Below, piece after piece: positions 8,811-17,115 of a stretch of 64,000 bases of DNA. Under the pieces are notes generated by a model, which searched no databases, had not been told where the DNA came from, and worked only from the letters and a program-made list of their open reading frames with translations. Numbering within the stretch: the first letter of the stretch is position 1; each line of letters starts with the position of its first letter. Origin of the DNA: Halalkalicoccus paucihalophilus. Lineage in GTDB: Archaea; Halobacteriota; Halobacteria; Halobacteriales; Halalkalicoccaceae. The DNA is taken from assembly GCF_001593955.1 (NCBI RefSeq), contig NZ_LTAZ01000017.1, forward strand, positions 124,001 to 188,000, in the 5' to 3' direction. A program made the translations under genes and the position numbers.

Positions 8811-8903
8811 GCACGGATTTACTGCTACCGCTGTCAAAAACCCCCTTCTCTTCTCCGTCTCTCTTCCCTTCTCTTCCATTCGCTAACTACCGTGAAACTG
8901 GGA

Positions 8904-9296
8904 TTAGGGTGGTTGTTCGCCGGTTGCGGTGACGTTCATTGTATCGATAGTGGTTGAGTTGACGCTGTTGCTGGCAACTAGCGTCGAATTCTGGTTCGTA
9001 GGTACCCAGACGGAAACTGCGGTCTGACCTGAGTCAACACTGACTGTGCTATAGGACTGCCCAGATTCATCGATGACCGTTATCGTCGTCACGTTGCTGG
9101 CTTCGGGGGTTGATTCGAGAGTCGCGTCAGTACGGACGTGTTGCCCACCCCAGGGCTCATTGGTCGAGACTGTGTCGAACACTGGTGAGGCATCTGTGTC
9201 CGCTGTGACTGATGGACTGAGCGTCAGACAGCCACTGGTTGTGAGGACGACGACTACGAGAACTGCACTAAGTGTTTGAGCGGTACGGTGTGACAT
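8904..9296 (-). CDS. Small haloarchaeal lipoprotein
   Basis: 130 residues. The N-terminus has a hydrophobic stretch (LSAVLVVVVLTTSGC) ending in a lipobox cysteine at residue 23, followed by a Thr/Ser/Val-rich, beta-rich domain, typical of surface-anchored haloarchaeal lipoproteins. There is no RR motif, so export would be through Sec. No recognised fold and no clear operon partner; it is transcribed in the same direction as 7531-8810 with a 93-bp gap. Confidence 0.7.
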   Translation of the reverse strand: MSHRTAQTLSAVLVVVVLTTSGCLTLSPSVTADTDASPVFDTVSTNEPWGGQHVRTDATLESTPEASNVTTITVIDESGQSYSTVSVDSGQTAVSVWVPTNQNSTLVASNSVNSTTIDTMNVTATGEQPP

Positions 9297-9499
9297 AGAA
9301 GCTACTCACTGGCCTTGTGAGAAACAGTTTTGGATTGTACAGCAACTCTGGTCTACCTCTCAGGTAAAATACAGGCCGGTCTTAGAACTCTTATCTGGGA
9401 CACTATACAGAAATGGCACCCATCAACTGAGCCGTCTGCATGCGTGATCGTTCCCTCATGCTCAGTGAATAAATGGGCAATAAAGTCAATTGACCCTGT

Positions 9500-9660
9500 T
9501 CAGGTCATCTGATGCGACCGCTCTTCCTCCATTTCAGATAACAGAGTCACGTCTTCGACGGTGGGGTCGTCTTCAAACGCTGCTTCAAATGCGTCGAAGT
9601 CGTCGGTACGCACTCAAATGTAGAGGGGGTGATCTTGTCCGGATCATTAGACGGTCGACG
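9500..9660 (-). pseudogene. Fragment of an HTH-10 regulator (N-terminal domain)
   Basis: The minus frame reads DDFDAFEAAFEDDPTVEDVTLLSE, matching the region VATGDFEAFEDALVADPSVSAFS of the regulator at 5656-6336 and the equivalent region of 9676-10359. Both ends are missing and a stop follows shortly. A third member of this regulator family therefore once lay here. (Residue strings are quoted in part only.). Confidence 0.65.
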
Positions 9661-9675
9661 CTATCTTAGAGATTA

Positions 9676-10359
9676 TCAGCTCTCAGAGTTTTCATTGGCT
9701 TGAGGATTAGTCGTGGACCTCATCTCACGATCGACTAAATGGCCATGCGCTCGCCGAAGTCGCACAGAGAGTGCTTGATGTGAGACCTCGAACTCGTCTG
9801 CGAGCTCGCTCAAGGAGATCGCTCGTGGGATCTCGTAATAGCCCCGCTCGTTGGCCTCCGAAAGGGCCGTATGTTGTTGCTCCGAGAGTTCATTTTGTGA
9901 CTCTTCGTTGCTATCGAGTTTGTAGATCGCATCGATAGTGAGCGAGAGTCCCTTCTCTTCACAGTTAACATAAATCTTTGAAAGATCGGCGTGCTCGGTG
10001 CACATTAATTGAAACTCCCAGGCTTTGCTACTCGTATTTATGGCTGCACTCCTGAGTACTGCGTCTTCATCCAATAAAATGTTGAGTACGTCTTTGACAT
10101 CCTCAGCCCAGTGTAGCCGATAGAGGTGATCGTCACCGATTTCGCTGATCTTTGCGAATGATTTAATAGTTGGATCTTCTCTGAGTGTCTGCTCGAAGGT
10201 CTCAATGTCATTGGTATCGACCCAAGCAAAGGGGAGTACTGAATCAGTACTTCGACCCACAAATCGATCGATTTCAATATGGAGATCGGAGACTCCTTCT
10301 ACAGTATGCGCCAGTGCAACCTGGTCAACAGGGATGCGGAATTCAATAATTGAGGCCAT
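9676..10359 (-). CDS. HTH-10 (bacterio-opsin activator-type) transcriptional regulator, paralogue
   Basis: 227 residues, aligned end to end with the regulator at 5656-6336. It shares MASIIE(F/L)R at the start, a conserved LHIEIDRFVGR region, SKAWEFQLMCTEHADLSKI, and a C-terminal HTH-10 domain with LSELADEFEVSHQALSVRLR. Lower GC than its paralogue suggests different histories rather than a recent tandem duplication. Target and ligand unknown. Confidence 0.85.
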   Translation of the reverse strand: MASIIEFRIPVDQVALAHTVEGVSDLHIEIDRFVGRSTDSVLPFAWVDTNDIETFEQTLREDPTIKSFAKISEIGDDHLYRLHWAEDVKDVLNILLDEDAVLRSAAINTSSKAWEFQLMCTEHADLSKIYVNCEEKGLSLTIDAIYKLDSNEESQNELSEQQHTALSEANERGYYEIPRAISLSELADEFEVSHQALSVRLRRAHGHLVDREMRSTTNPQANENSES

Positions 10360-10540
10360 TAGTATATCAACAGCGTCTATCCGTATAGTGATTAGTACTT
10401 CGTGCGGCGCCAGCGTCTCTGTGATTTAATATCTCAAAAGTGAGTATTTTATTAATCTATATACAAAATATAATATTCTATTAATTATATTTAAATGAAA
10501 AGTATAATAAATACCGAACGCGTATCATCGGAAAAGGGAT

Positions 10541-10753
10541 TTACTTCACAGTGTAGCCCAGTTCACGAACTGTAATTTTGACTCGCTCTTCGGCGAGTAC
10601 ATCCTCATCATATTTGATTTCTGCATCGCCGCTACCTTGGTCAACGTTCACTCCCATCACGCCGTCGAGCTCACTCAATGTATTGTCTATTTCTTGGAGA
10701 TCTTCTTCTGAGTCGATTCCCTGTATACTGAACACGGCGGTACTCTGTGCCAT
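10541..10753 (-). CDS. Heavy-metal-associated (HMA) fold protein lacking CxxC
   Basis: 70 residues with the beta-alpha-beta-beta-alpha-beta pattern of HMA copper chaperones: VFSIQGIDSEEDLQEIDNTL, then LDGVMGVNVD, AEIKYDEDV and the C-terminal VRELGYTVK. The usual metal motif (GMxCxxC) is replaced by GIDSEED, so both metal-binding cysteines are missing. It is therefore unlikely to carry Cu(I) in the normal way; acidic residues could bind another ion, or the domain may work in protein contacts. It stands alone. Confidence 0.8.
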   Translation of the reverse strand: MAQSTAVFSIQGIDSEEDLQEIDNTLSELDGVMGVNVDQGSGDAEIKYDEDVLAEERVKITVRELGYTVK

Positions 10754-10975
10754 CGGTTCTCGTAACTATCTAAGAGAGCACTGGTGATGACTCTACTGCC
10801 GGCCAAAAGAACACCGAAAAAAGTTAATTGTTTATCAAATCACTCACCGACATCAGGATCTGTCCCTAAGCGTGAGAGCAGTTTGTAGTTCGTGAGGATC
10901 GTTCTCCGAGAGAACTGCCTTGATTCGATAAGGAGGACGGTCTTTCGAACAAATAGGGAGACTATGAGAATCCGG

Positions 10976-11305
10976 TTAGTCCTCAGTCCAGTACATGAGT
11001 GCTTCTTTGGACTCACCACAGTTGGGGCACTCGTCGGGCAGTCCATCCTCAATACGGCCCATCTCGCCACAGTCTATGCAGCGCCACATGAGTTCTGCCT
11101 CCCCGAACTCTTTTCCTGAACGAGCATGTTCGACGCTCATGGCTTCGTATCCCTCACGCATCGTCACGTAAAAGCCCGCATTATCGAACCCCCGGATTTC
11201 ACCAAGTTTGTCCCCTCCTTCGTTAAAAACCGGTTCCCCCATATTGAGACGTTCAATCTCCTCACTGGGAACCTCATCCGGAGTTTCCCCGCTATTTTCA
11301 GCCAT
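10976..11305 (-). CDS. DUF7130-like rubrerythrin/zinc-ribbon protein
   Basis: 109 residues. The N-terminal half (GEPVFNEGGDKLGEIRGFDN) resembles a PRC-barrel-like small beta domain. The C-terminal half has a four-cysteine zinc ribbon: WRCIDCGEMG and ECPNCGESKEAL. This layout is common and functionally unassigned in haloarchaea. No signal peptide. Single gene with its own upstream region. Confidence 0.75.
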   Translation of the reverse strand: MAENSGETPDEVPSEEIERLNMGEPVFNEGGDKLGEIRGFDNAGFYVTMREGYEAMSVEHARSGKEFGEAELMWRCIDCGEMGRIEDGLPDECPNCGESKEALMYWTED

Positions 11306-11369
11306 GGAGGTGAGTTTGCCAGCTACCCATAAAACGGTATGGCAATAACCGACTTTCAGCTGTGGAATT

Positions 11370-11860
11370 GGCGAGACCGCCAGAATTACGTGAATACAGG
11401 CGCAAATTCTCGCCGTTCACGTGGGGATACGCGCCGTAAACTCTATTTTCGCCGCCACCATAGACCGCACTACCGGAGTTCCCACGTCGGCGAACGCGGT
11501 CGTTGACTGCACCGATGCTTTGCATCGACTCGTTCCGTGGTAAGAAATCCGGTGCGCGCACCGAACCACCCCGCCACGTCCCGGCCCACGGGTCGGACGC
11601 GAATGGCGGTACCCAAGAGGCTGAATACCCTCTCGCGGAGGGACGGTCGGTATTCCGTTCCGGTGAAACGCCCGGCGCGTCCGGGTGGGAAGACCGCTTT
11701 GACACGGCTATACGCACTGCAACGCACTCCCTCGGTAATAATTGGGAGGCAATCCATAACGGGACCACGCGAAAGCGTCCTTGCGTCCTGAGGAAACGTG
11801 CAACCTTGAACTCCCCTTCGGGGATTTCCGCGACTTTAGGCGCGGGAGACTGTCAATCTT
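11370..11860 (+). mobile_element. IS200/IS605-like non-coding element A
   Basis: About 490 bp without a credible protein. The right end carries two hairpins, CCCC-TTC-GGGG at 11814-11824 and CCGCG-8-CGCGG at 11828-11845, followed by GGGAGACTGTCA. This resembles the imperfect-palindrome ends of IS200/IS605 elements and the 3' RNA region of tnpB genes. The left part shares ACGTGAATACAG with element B at 14147-14500. The left boundary is uncertain and tnpA/tnpB are absent, so it is a non-autonomous derivative or a relic. Confidence 0.5.
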
Positions 11861-11896
11861 GGACAGGCGTACTACACTGAAGTAGCGAGTGAGACA

Positions 11897-12035
11897 CTGA
11901 ACGTCCCCGCTTGTTGGACTGTCTCGAAGAGGTTGTCAGCGAGTTGTGGATAGGAGGAGAGTGAGCGCATATCAGTGGTATAGAATGACCCTGATTTGAT
12001 TCTGGCGGGATCGATTGGGTTCCTGACTATCCGGC
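11897..12035 (-). pseudogene. Duplicate of the trehalase 5' end and its upstream region
   Basis: The minus strand reads the first ~24 codons of the GH37 trehalase (MRSLSSYPQLADNLFETVQQ) with the ATG at 11970, plus about 65 bp of upstream sequence. It matches 33345-33485 at about 90%. The copy stops inside codon ~24. The upstream part is as well conserved as the coding part. Confidence 0.8.
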
Positions 12036-12550
12036 AGAAGACCGGAAAGTTGGACAGTAGAACTGAGGATACAACTTGATATACCTGCGAACGGCCGAAA
12101 CATAGTGTCCACTTACAGGATTCTCTGAATCAAACTGTCGACCCTCTTCTGGTTGCTAATTAGCATCTCAGCGTTCTCTCAGTGCGGCACTACTAACCGT
12201 CTCTATAATTCTCAATTCTCTCTGGATGTGAATCGTCTTGTCTGTGGTAGACAATCACAAGACCTATAGACCGCAGTGGTGATGGTCTCTCTGTAGACGG
12301 TACCTCTGACATAGCTGCAGTCACCTGCAGCCGACGACACCGGCTACAGTGGATGAGCCCGAGACGGCCTGAGCACCCGGCTCAATTCCTGTTATTTGTC
12401 CCCAACGGACTCCGACACAGTAGTCTACCGCTGTAGTAGTACGTCTTATTACCCCTACCGGTTTTCAACATCGCCTCAAAACGTGTTGTGAGGGAGGATA
12501 CTCCGCTTGTTGTGGAATCGTGACCTCTCACAGTCTCTGAGAGGGTAAAA
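12036..12550. other. Intergenic region with a hairpin, no gene
   Basis: No recognisable gene in about 515 bp. A perfect 7-bp inverted repeat (GTCTTGT 12235-12241, ACAAGAC 12257-12263) could form a hairpin. Several short repeats of GCAG/CTGC occur near 12310-12340. Confidence 0.4.
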
Positions 12551-12596
12551 CCTTGTGCAGCAGTTGCCTTTCTGAATACGTCGTTGTTGCACAAGG
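12551..12596. repeat. 46-bp palindrome-ended element, copy 2
   Basis: Ends CCTTGTGCAG and TTGCACAAGG with a 26-bp interior unlike the other copies. One arm mismatch. Confidence 0.8.
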
Positions 12597-12676
12597 CTAT
12601 CTATTTGGATGACTCAGAGGTAAAATCGATCGAAACCGAGTTGAGAGTGTTTAATCTCGAGGGTACTGTAGAGCGC

Positions 12677-13066
12677 TCAGAGACAGTCGGTTGGTGCGAG
12701 TGTGCTCGATTCCTGCAATTCTGAATCAAAGGAGACAAGTTTTGCGTCATGACTTTGCGCACAGGAAAGAATCAAACAATCCAAGGGATACAATAGCGTC
12801 TCTCGCTGCAATCGGTTGGCATCCATCATATCCGAAGCGTCAGGGATCACAACCCGCACGTCGGCAGTGATCTCATCTTGGATTGCTTCGGCGCGTGGTA
12901 GCTCAAGACGCTGCTTTTTTGTCAGTACGGAGCGTAGCTCCATGAGGTTCATTGTCGACGTGAGAAACTCGTGATCGCTATCTAGTAACTCGACAGCGAT
13001 AGCTCCTGTTTCAGGTTCATCGGTGGCCGCTGCAATGAAGATGTTTGTATCGAGAAAGAGCCTCAT
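12677..13066 (-). CDS. vapC: VapC-type PIN-domain toxin
   Basis: 129-residue PIN-domain ribonuclease, expected to cleave RNA and to be held inactive by the co-encoded antitoxin. Seen: MRLFLDTNIFIAA (first acidic residue Asp6), NLMELRSVLTK (conserved Glu), YPLDCLILSCAQ (third acidic residue) and KLVSFDSEL near the C-terminus. This acidic set is what a metal-dependent PIN nuclease needs. The ATG overlaps the antitoxin stop by 4 bp. The RNA target cannot be told from sequence. Confidence 0.88.
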   Translation of the reverse strand: MRLFLDTNIFIAAATDEPETGAIAVELLDSDHEFLTSTMNLMELRSVLTKKQRLELPRAEAIQDEITADVRVVIPDASDMMDANRLQRETLLYPLDCLILSCAQSHDAKLVSFDSELQESSTLAPTDCL

Positions 13067-13215
13067 GGCTGTTCGCGAAGCTCGCGAACCTCCGATACGG
13101 AATCGATATCTAGGTCTGACGCCATTCCCTGCAGTCGCTGCCCGAGTGGCAATCGCTCATCAGAATCGGTGTCAGAGCGAGCAAACTCGTTCGCATCGTC
13201 AGCGTACACGCCCAT
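13063..13215 (-). CDS. Putative VapB-like antitoxin
   Basis: 50 residues beginning MGVYADDANEFARS and ending VSEVRELREQP. It lies directly upstream of the PIN toxin with an ATGA overlap, the classical antitoxin position. The LPLGQRLQGMASDLDIDSV part could be helical. No clear AbrB or RHH DNA-binding motif is visible, so assignment rests on position and size. Confidence 0.7.
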   Translation of the reverse strand: MGVYADDANEFARSDTDSDERLPLGQRLQGMASDLDIDSVSEVRELREQP

Positions 13216-13369
13216 ATCCCACTAGATGACGGCCAGCTGTAAAACAGTTCGCCACCTGAAGCTGAGCAATTTTGTTCGGTCGCGCATTCAGCGGTTATTT
13301 GAAGGAGTACATCCTGCGTGGTAATCGTCCATATCAGTACTGGTTAGGAGATGATAGTGAAGCAGATCC

Positions 13370-14128
13370 TTATCCAGATCTTGTGTCTTTATTCATAGAC
13401 GGGATCGATACAGCAAATATCTGGGATGGTATTCTCCTATGCTTTTCCAATACTGCTTCGAGCACTTTTCGAGTACCGAGTCGCAAATGCTCCTGGAATG
13501 TGGAATCTGTAATGTCGAACGATGACGCAATTTCTTCTCCCGTGCTGCGTCGCGGCCAATCAAAATATCCAGCATAGAACGCCACTTCGAGTACAGATCG
13601 CTGTCGATCGGTCAACTGCGTCTCCAGAACATCTTGTAACCCGACCGATGCGATCTCAGAATTTCTCGTTGAACGCTGAGAGACCAGTTCAAGACTCGAA
13701 TAGCTGTCCTGAAACCCCTCCACCACACGTCGGATATCCGTATGGGGTGGGAAGACGACAACCATTTGATATTCGATATCTTCAATCATGACTTTCTGAA
13801 TTCGACCACCGTACTCGGCTGCAAGCGAGTACGGCTGATCGCCGCTGACTTTAATTTCGAACTGCTGTGTAGGCGTCCCTGTCTCTACCTGTCGAACGTG
13901 TTCTACCGTCAGATATCCTTGAATCACCTTGAGGAATACAGTGATCTTCTGTTCTGGCTCAGTCAGATACACGAGTATACTCTCGTCTGCAAGTCGAATT
14001 AGATGATCAATAGTAATTTGGCCTATCTCTTCATCAGTTACTTCTACAAACGGTTGTGCGAACGCCTCTGAGCGAAAGACGAGTTCCACGGCCTGATCAG
14101 CGAACAACGCCGCCTGCTGTCGAAGCAT
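13370..14128 (-). CDS. HTH-10 regulator with Bat-like C-terminus
   Basis: About 252 residues from the ATG at 14128 (MLRQQAALFADQAVELVF). The middle is a beta-rich domain (YLVTEP-type strands, TQQFEIKVSGDQPYSLAAEY). The C-terminus has the HTH-10 signature: LTDRQRSVLEVAFYAGYFDW and then STGEEIASSFDITDSTFQEH. An in-frame extension to 14182 runs into IS605-like end sequence and is not considered native. A PAS fragment in the same orientation lies beyond the inserted element (14503-14643), so this may be the 3' part of a longer PAS-HTH-10 regulator that was split by insertion. Confidence 0.72.
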   Translation of the reverse strand: MLRQQAALFADQAVELVFRSEAFAQPFVEVTDEEIGQITIDHLIRLADESILVYLTEPEQKITVFLKVIQGYLTVEHVRQVETGTPTQQFEIKVSGDQPYSLAAEYGGRIQKVMIEDIEYQMVVVFPPHTDIRRVVEGFQDSYSSLELVSQRSTRNSEIASVGLQDVLETQLTDRQRSVLEVAFYAGYFDWPRRSTGEEIASSFDITDSTFQEHLRLGTRKVLEAVLEKHRRIPSQIFAVSIPSMNKDTRSG

Positions 14129-14146
14129 AACGAGAATGTATCCAGT

Positions 14147-14500
14147 GACATCCTCCCCGCCGTGAACGGCGAGGCTTCCCACAGGACCGGTCCTGCTGAG
14201 TTGGGAGATTTACGGTTTGCATCCCGTCGTGATACGGGCCGTGCCACGCGGCCGTTACCCCTATCCGGAGAGGACTCGGGGTTACTTGGTTGTTTATTGA
14301 CGGTATCCCACTGCGGTCGCCGAAGGGGATACCTTCGACCAACCGAGGGGAACCCCGATACTGTCTCATTAGAGTAGGCGGCACGGCCGCCTCGGTTGGT
14401 ATCACAGACAGACTGTATTCACGTGAATCTACCGATGCGGCGATTCATCCCCACCCTAAAGAACGGGGTTTTCTCGCCTAATTCAGATAAGCCAATCAAA
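14147..14500 (-). mobile_element. IS200/IS605-like non-coding element B
   Basis: On the minus strand the right end reads GCCTCGCCGTTCACGGCGGG then GAGGATGTCAC: hairpin CGCCG-TT-CACGGCG at about 14154-14175. The left end carries the hairpin CCCC-GTTCTTTAGG-GTGGGG near 14447-14465. The two ends enclose ~350 bp without a protein. ACGTGAATACAG near the left end is shared with element A. It sits between a PAS fragment and an HTH-10 gene of the same orientation, as if inserted into one gene. No transposase. Confidence 0.5.
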
Positions 14501-14502
14501 CC

Positions 14503-14643
14503 CTTGTTCCCTAATTTCGAATGAGACCGCCTCGCCCTCAAACACCCGCTGGTAGTGTGTTTCCATTTTCTCAGCAGTCTCCTCCGACCACATCTCATAG
14601 ATCGTCTTTCCCTCAACAGCCTCTGGTTCTGAGAATTCGGTTT
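14503..14643 (-). pseudogene. PAS-domain fragment
   Basis: The minus frame reads FSEPEAVEGKTIYEMWSEE, then METHYQRVFEGEAVSFEI, the end-of-PAS pattern (VGKTIYE...E..YR.VFEGE). The frame stops at element B on one side and has no start on the other. Probably the 5' side of the regulator at 13370-14128. Confidence 0.65.
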
Positions 14644-14893
14644 GTGTTAGTCCATCTCCCCTCTAGGTACAATCAACGGGTGTGGACCACTCTGATATAT
14701 GCTACAGCTGACTACCGGAACCCTCGGCGCACTCCAAGTAACGCCGTATTCTCGCTCTCTCCGATCGCTCCGAAACGGGGGTTCTCGCGCGCCTCGGGAC
14801 AGTAGCGATACCGCACGTACGAGAGGATCACCTGCCGGATACTGAAGGGCCGAGTAGCGGGGAGAGTTACAACGAATCATAGCAGGACACCCC

Positions 14894-15058
14894 ATGAGTC
14901 ACCAACAACCCACTGGCGGATGGAATATGCCGAGGGTGTCCCATCTCCTCTATACCGTCATATCAGTATTGTTAGAGGGGGCTTACGGAGACGGCTCCGG
15001 ACGAGTGCTCGCTCGAGATACGTATTACACTGCAAGCACGGGATGGCCGGCCCGTTAG
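14894..15058 (+). CDS. 54-residue ORF, unknown
   Basis: Frame starts MSHQQPTGGWNMPRVSHLLY and ends STGWPAR. No recognisable motif; it lies in a decayed region between a PAS fragment and a repeat. May be spurious. Confidence 0.2.
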   Translation: MSHQQPTGGWNMPRVSHLLYTVISVLLEGAYGDGSGRVLARDTYYTASTGWPAR

Positions 15059-15070
15059 AACGGTAGTTCG

Positions 15071-15310
15071 TTAGTCGTCAGCGAATGTGGGTTTCGTGAT
15101 CGCGTCTGGGTTCTCGTCCTGTTGGTCGGCCACGGACTCGGCGGCCAGTTGCTTGAACTCCTCGCCGCCGTGTTCATCGGCAGCGTACTGTGCAAACTCA
15201 AGACCGCCGTTCGGGTCGTAGTTAAGCAGCCGATCCTTGAATGGCGAGGCTTCGACCCACATCGGGATAGAACCGCCTGTCGGGTGGTCGGACTGAGTCA
15301 GGGAAGCAAG
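15071..15310 (-). pseudogene. 3' fragment of an unknown gene joined to repeat R2
   Basis: The minus frame has protein-like sequence (IPMWVEASPFKDRLLNYDP, then GLEFAQYAADEHGGEEFKQL) to a stop at 15071. Upstream it runs without break into repeat R2, where it loses any protein character. It is likely the C-terminal end of a gene cut by the R2 junction. Family not recognised. Confidence 0.45.
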
Positions 15311-15837
15311 GTCAACGAGAGCACGATCGAGGACCTCATCGGCAGGCTGCACGGGCAGTACTGGAACGATATTATTGGGACAATCGAGATACGAGTCTAA
15401 GCGAAACCGATGACAGGTAATGGGGAGCCGCTGCACCCAGATGTGGGCGCTGTCGCGGTCGGGATAGGGGTTGGGGCCGTCCGCGACAGGTACAGCCACA
15501 TACTGACACCTTGTTAACCTTTCTGTAGTATCATATTTATTTATAAACCATCATCTGTTACGGAAGCGAGAGGGCGGCACCTTCGGATAGTGTGAGTAAT
15601 CGCCAGTGACTGCCCGATTCGGAGCCGGAACCACTCACCAACTCCGGCGGTGTCTTGTGGTTCCAATCATGACAAGGTGTTCGTAGTCGATTCGTCTGTT
15701 GGTTGTGCGTCGAAAACCCCTCCGAGTCGAAGAGGTTCTCATGAACGGGTAGGGGTGGGGTTGTGTGCAGCCGGGAACCAGTCAGGCTGCACTAACTCTT
15801 AAAACTTTAACTATATTAATTAATAGGTTTTTATCAA
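15311..15837 (+). repeat. Long direct repeat R2, copy 2
   Basis: Near-identical to 5011-5533. The most strongly kept part is 15640-15725, in which the two copies are almost the same base for base, though no gene is evident. Followed 20 bp later by a CCTTGTGCAA element, as in copy 1. Confidence 0.85.
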
Positions 15838-15857
15838 TAGTATATAGAATCGGGTAG

Positions 15858-15902
15858 CCTTGTGCAACGCTCGCTTTCCAGAGGCGCCGATGTTGGACAA
15901 GG
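15858..15902. repeat. 45-bp palindrome-ended element, copy 3
   Basis: CCTTGTGCAA, 25-bp interior, TTGGACAAGG. One arm mismatch (G for C). It occupies the same place after R2 as copy 1 does, but the interior differs completely. Confidence 0.75.
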
Positions 15903-16615
15903 CACATATCACTTGAAAAGTAGCCGTCTGAGAGTTGAAACCAGTGTTGAGACGACAGTACGTATCAGACAGAGCCAACAGCAGCCAAGAATACGACTAT
16001 AATAGCAGCCGATGCGATATTCGGGTGCGTGGAGTTTATCATGCGGCCCCCGCTCCATGCATGATCATTAGGTGCAATGTATAATACTATCGGGATACTA
16101 AACTGGAAACAGTATCGTATGTCAATGAATATATATTGACAGGACGTGAATCGTGCCAACAGAGAATAGCAAATTTACAGCCAACTTGGTAGTATACTCA
16201 CCGTCTTGCTATGTTCGGTGGGTTTCGTACGACCGTTAGGAAAGTCCCTGTTTTTGGATAATCTCGCGGACAGTCTCGGTATGTACTGTCGACAACTGAA
16301 TAGTAGAAGCACCCTCTGATCGAAATCTGTAAAATGCTGTATTTTCCCGCTGCTATGGTCCACCAGATCAACCATACGGTCGACACTGTGAAATTTCTAA
16401 ATTGAAGTGATACACACAGCCTTCAGCGTCACACTCAGATTTGTACCCAGGCCAAGGAACATACCAAAAACTGGATTAGCGATCAGTAATACTCAACATA
16501 GGTCGCTGTGACACACATCGATTCAGTATCTGCAGTTAGCAGCTAAGAACCGTCTGTCCACCGAGAAAGTCACTTCATTCGGTAATATTAACCGTATATC
16601 TACCGATGGAAAAAT
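15903..16615. other. AT-rich region without a recognised gene
   Basis: About 710 bp, AT-richer than the genes around it, many stops in all frames. It should contain the promoter of the thermonuclease gene near its right end (AT-rich tract around 16585-16610). No repeat shared with the rest of the window was noticed. Confidence 0.45.
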
Positions 16616-16993
16616 ATGGAGCTCTGGCAATACCGTGCTGATGTTGAGCGCGTCGTGGATGGCGATACGCTTGATCTCCGTATCGATCTTGGATTCGGCG
16701 TGATACTCACGGGCGATGAAGCACGGGTCCGACTCCGTGACGTTGATACTGCGGAAATCTATGGCACATCCAAGGATAGCGAGGAGTACGCTGCTGGGCA
16801 ACGACACAAAGAGTTCGTCAAGGAGTGGGTTGCCAACGGAACAGACCAAGAATGGCCATTTTTCATTGAAACTCGGAAAGATGACGAACGAGGCAAGTAC
16901 GGGCGATGGCTTGCGGTTATTATCCGCCGCAGTGATCAAGCGGTCCTCAATGATGATCTCGTTGATGAGTTCGGCGACACAGTTCGTTCGTAG
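16616..16993 (+). CDS. Thermonuclease (staphylococcal nuclease family)
   Basis: 125-residue SNase-fold nuclease, a Ca-dependent phosphodiesterase family. Seen: ADVERVVDGDTLDLRIDLGF (first strands with the metal-ligand Asp), EARVRLRDVDTAEIYG (the conserved Arg and Glu of the active site, R-x-R-L-x-D-x-D-T-A-E) and DERGKYGRWLA (the second catalytic Arg). No signal peptide, so it is probably intracellular or released on lysis. It starts right at the ATG after an AT-rich leader. No operon partner; lies in a decayed region, suggesting lateral gain. Confidence 0.88.
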   Translation: MELWQYRADVERVVDGDTLDLRIDLGFGVILTGDEARVRLRDVDTAEIYGTSKDSEEYAAGQRHKEFVKEWVANGTDQEWPFFIETRKDDERGKYGRWLAVIIRRSDQAVLNDDLVDEFGDTVRS

Positions 16994-17115
16994 ACTGGAA
17001 GGACTTCTTATCGCAGACGTGAGTATATTGAATGCTGAGCAAGTTATGGTACCTGTCAGCAGTCGGTGCTCTGACGGCGAAACGGTTGATCGGACGTTGG
17101 ATCATAGCCGAGTCC

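Noticed and set aside
11503..11880. 125-codon plus frame inside element A
   Set aside because: Spans the structural hairpins of the element end and has no recognisable TnpB or other domain.
13370..14182. Longer start of the HTH-10 gene at 14182
   Set aside because: The extra 18 codons come from the end of IS605-like element B; the ATG at 14128 is adopted.
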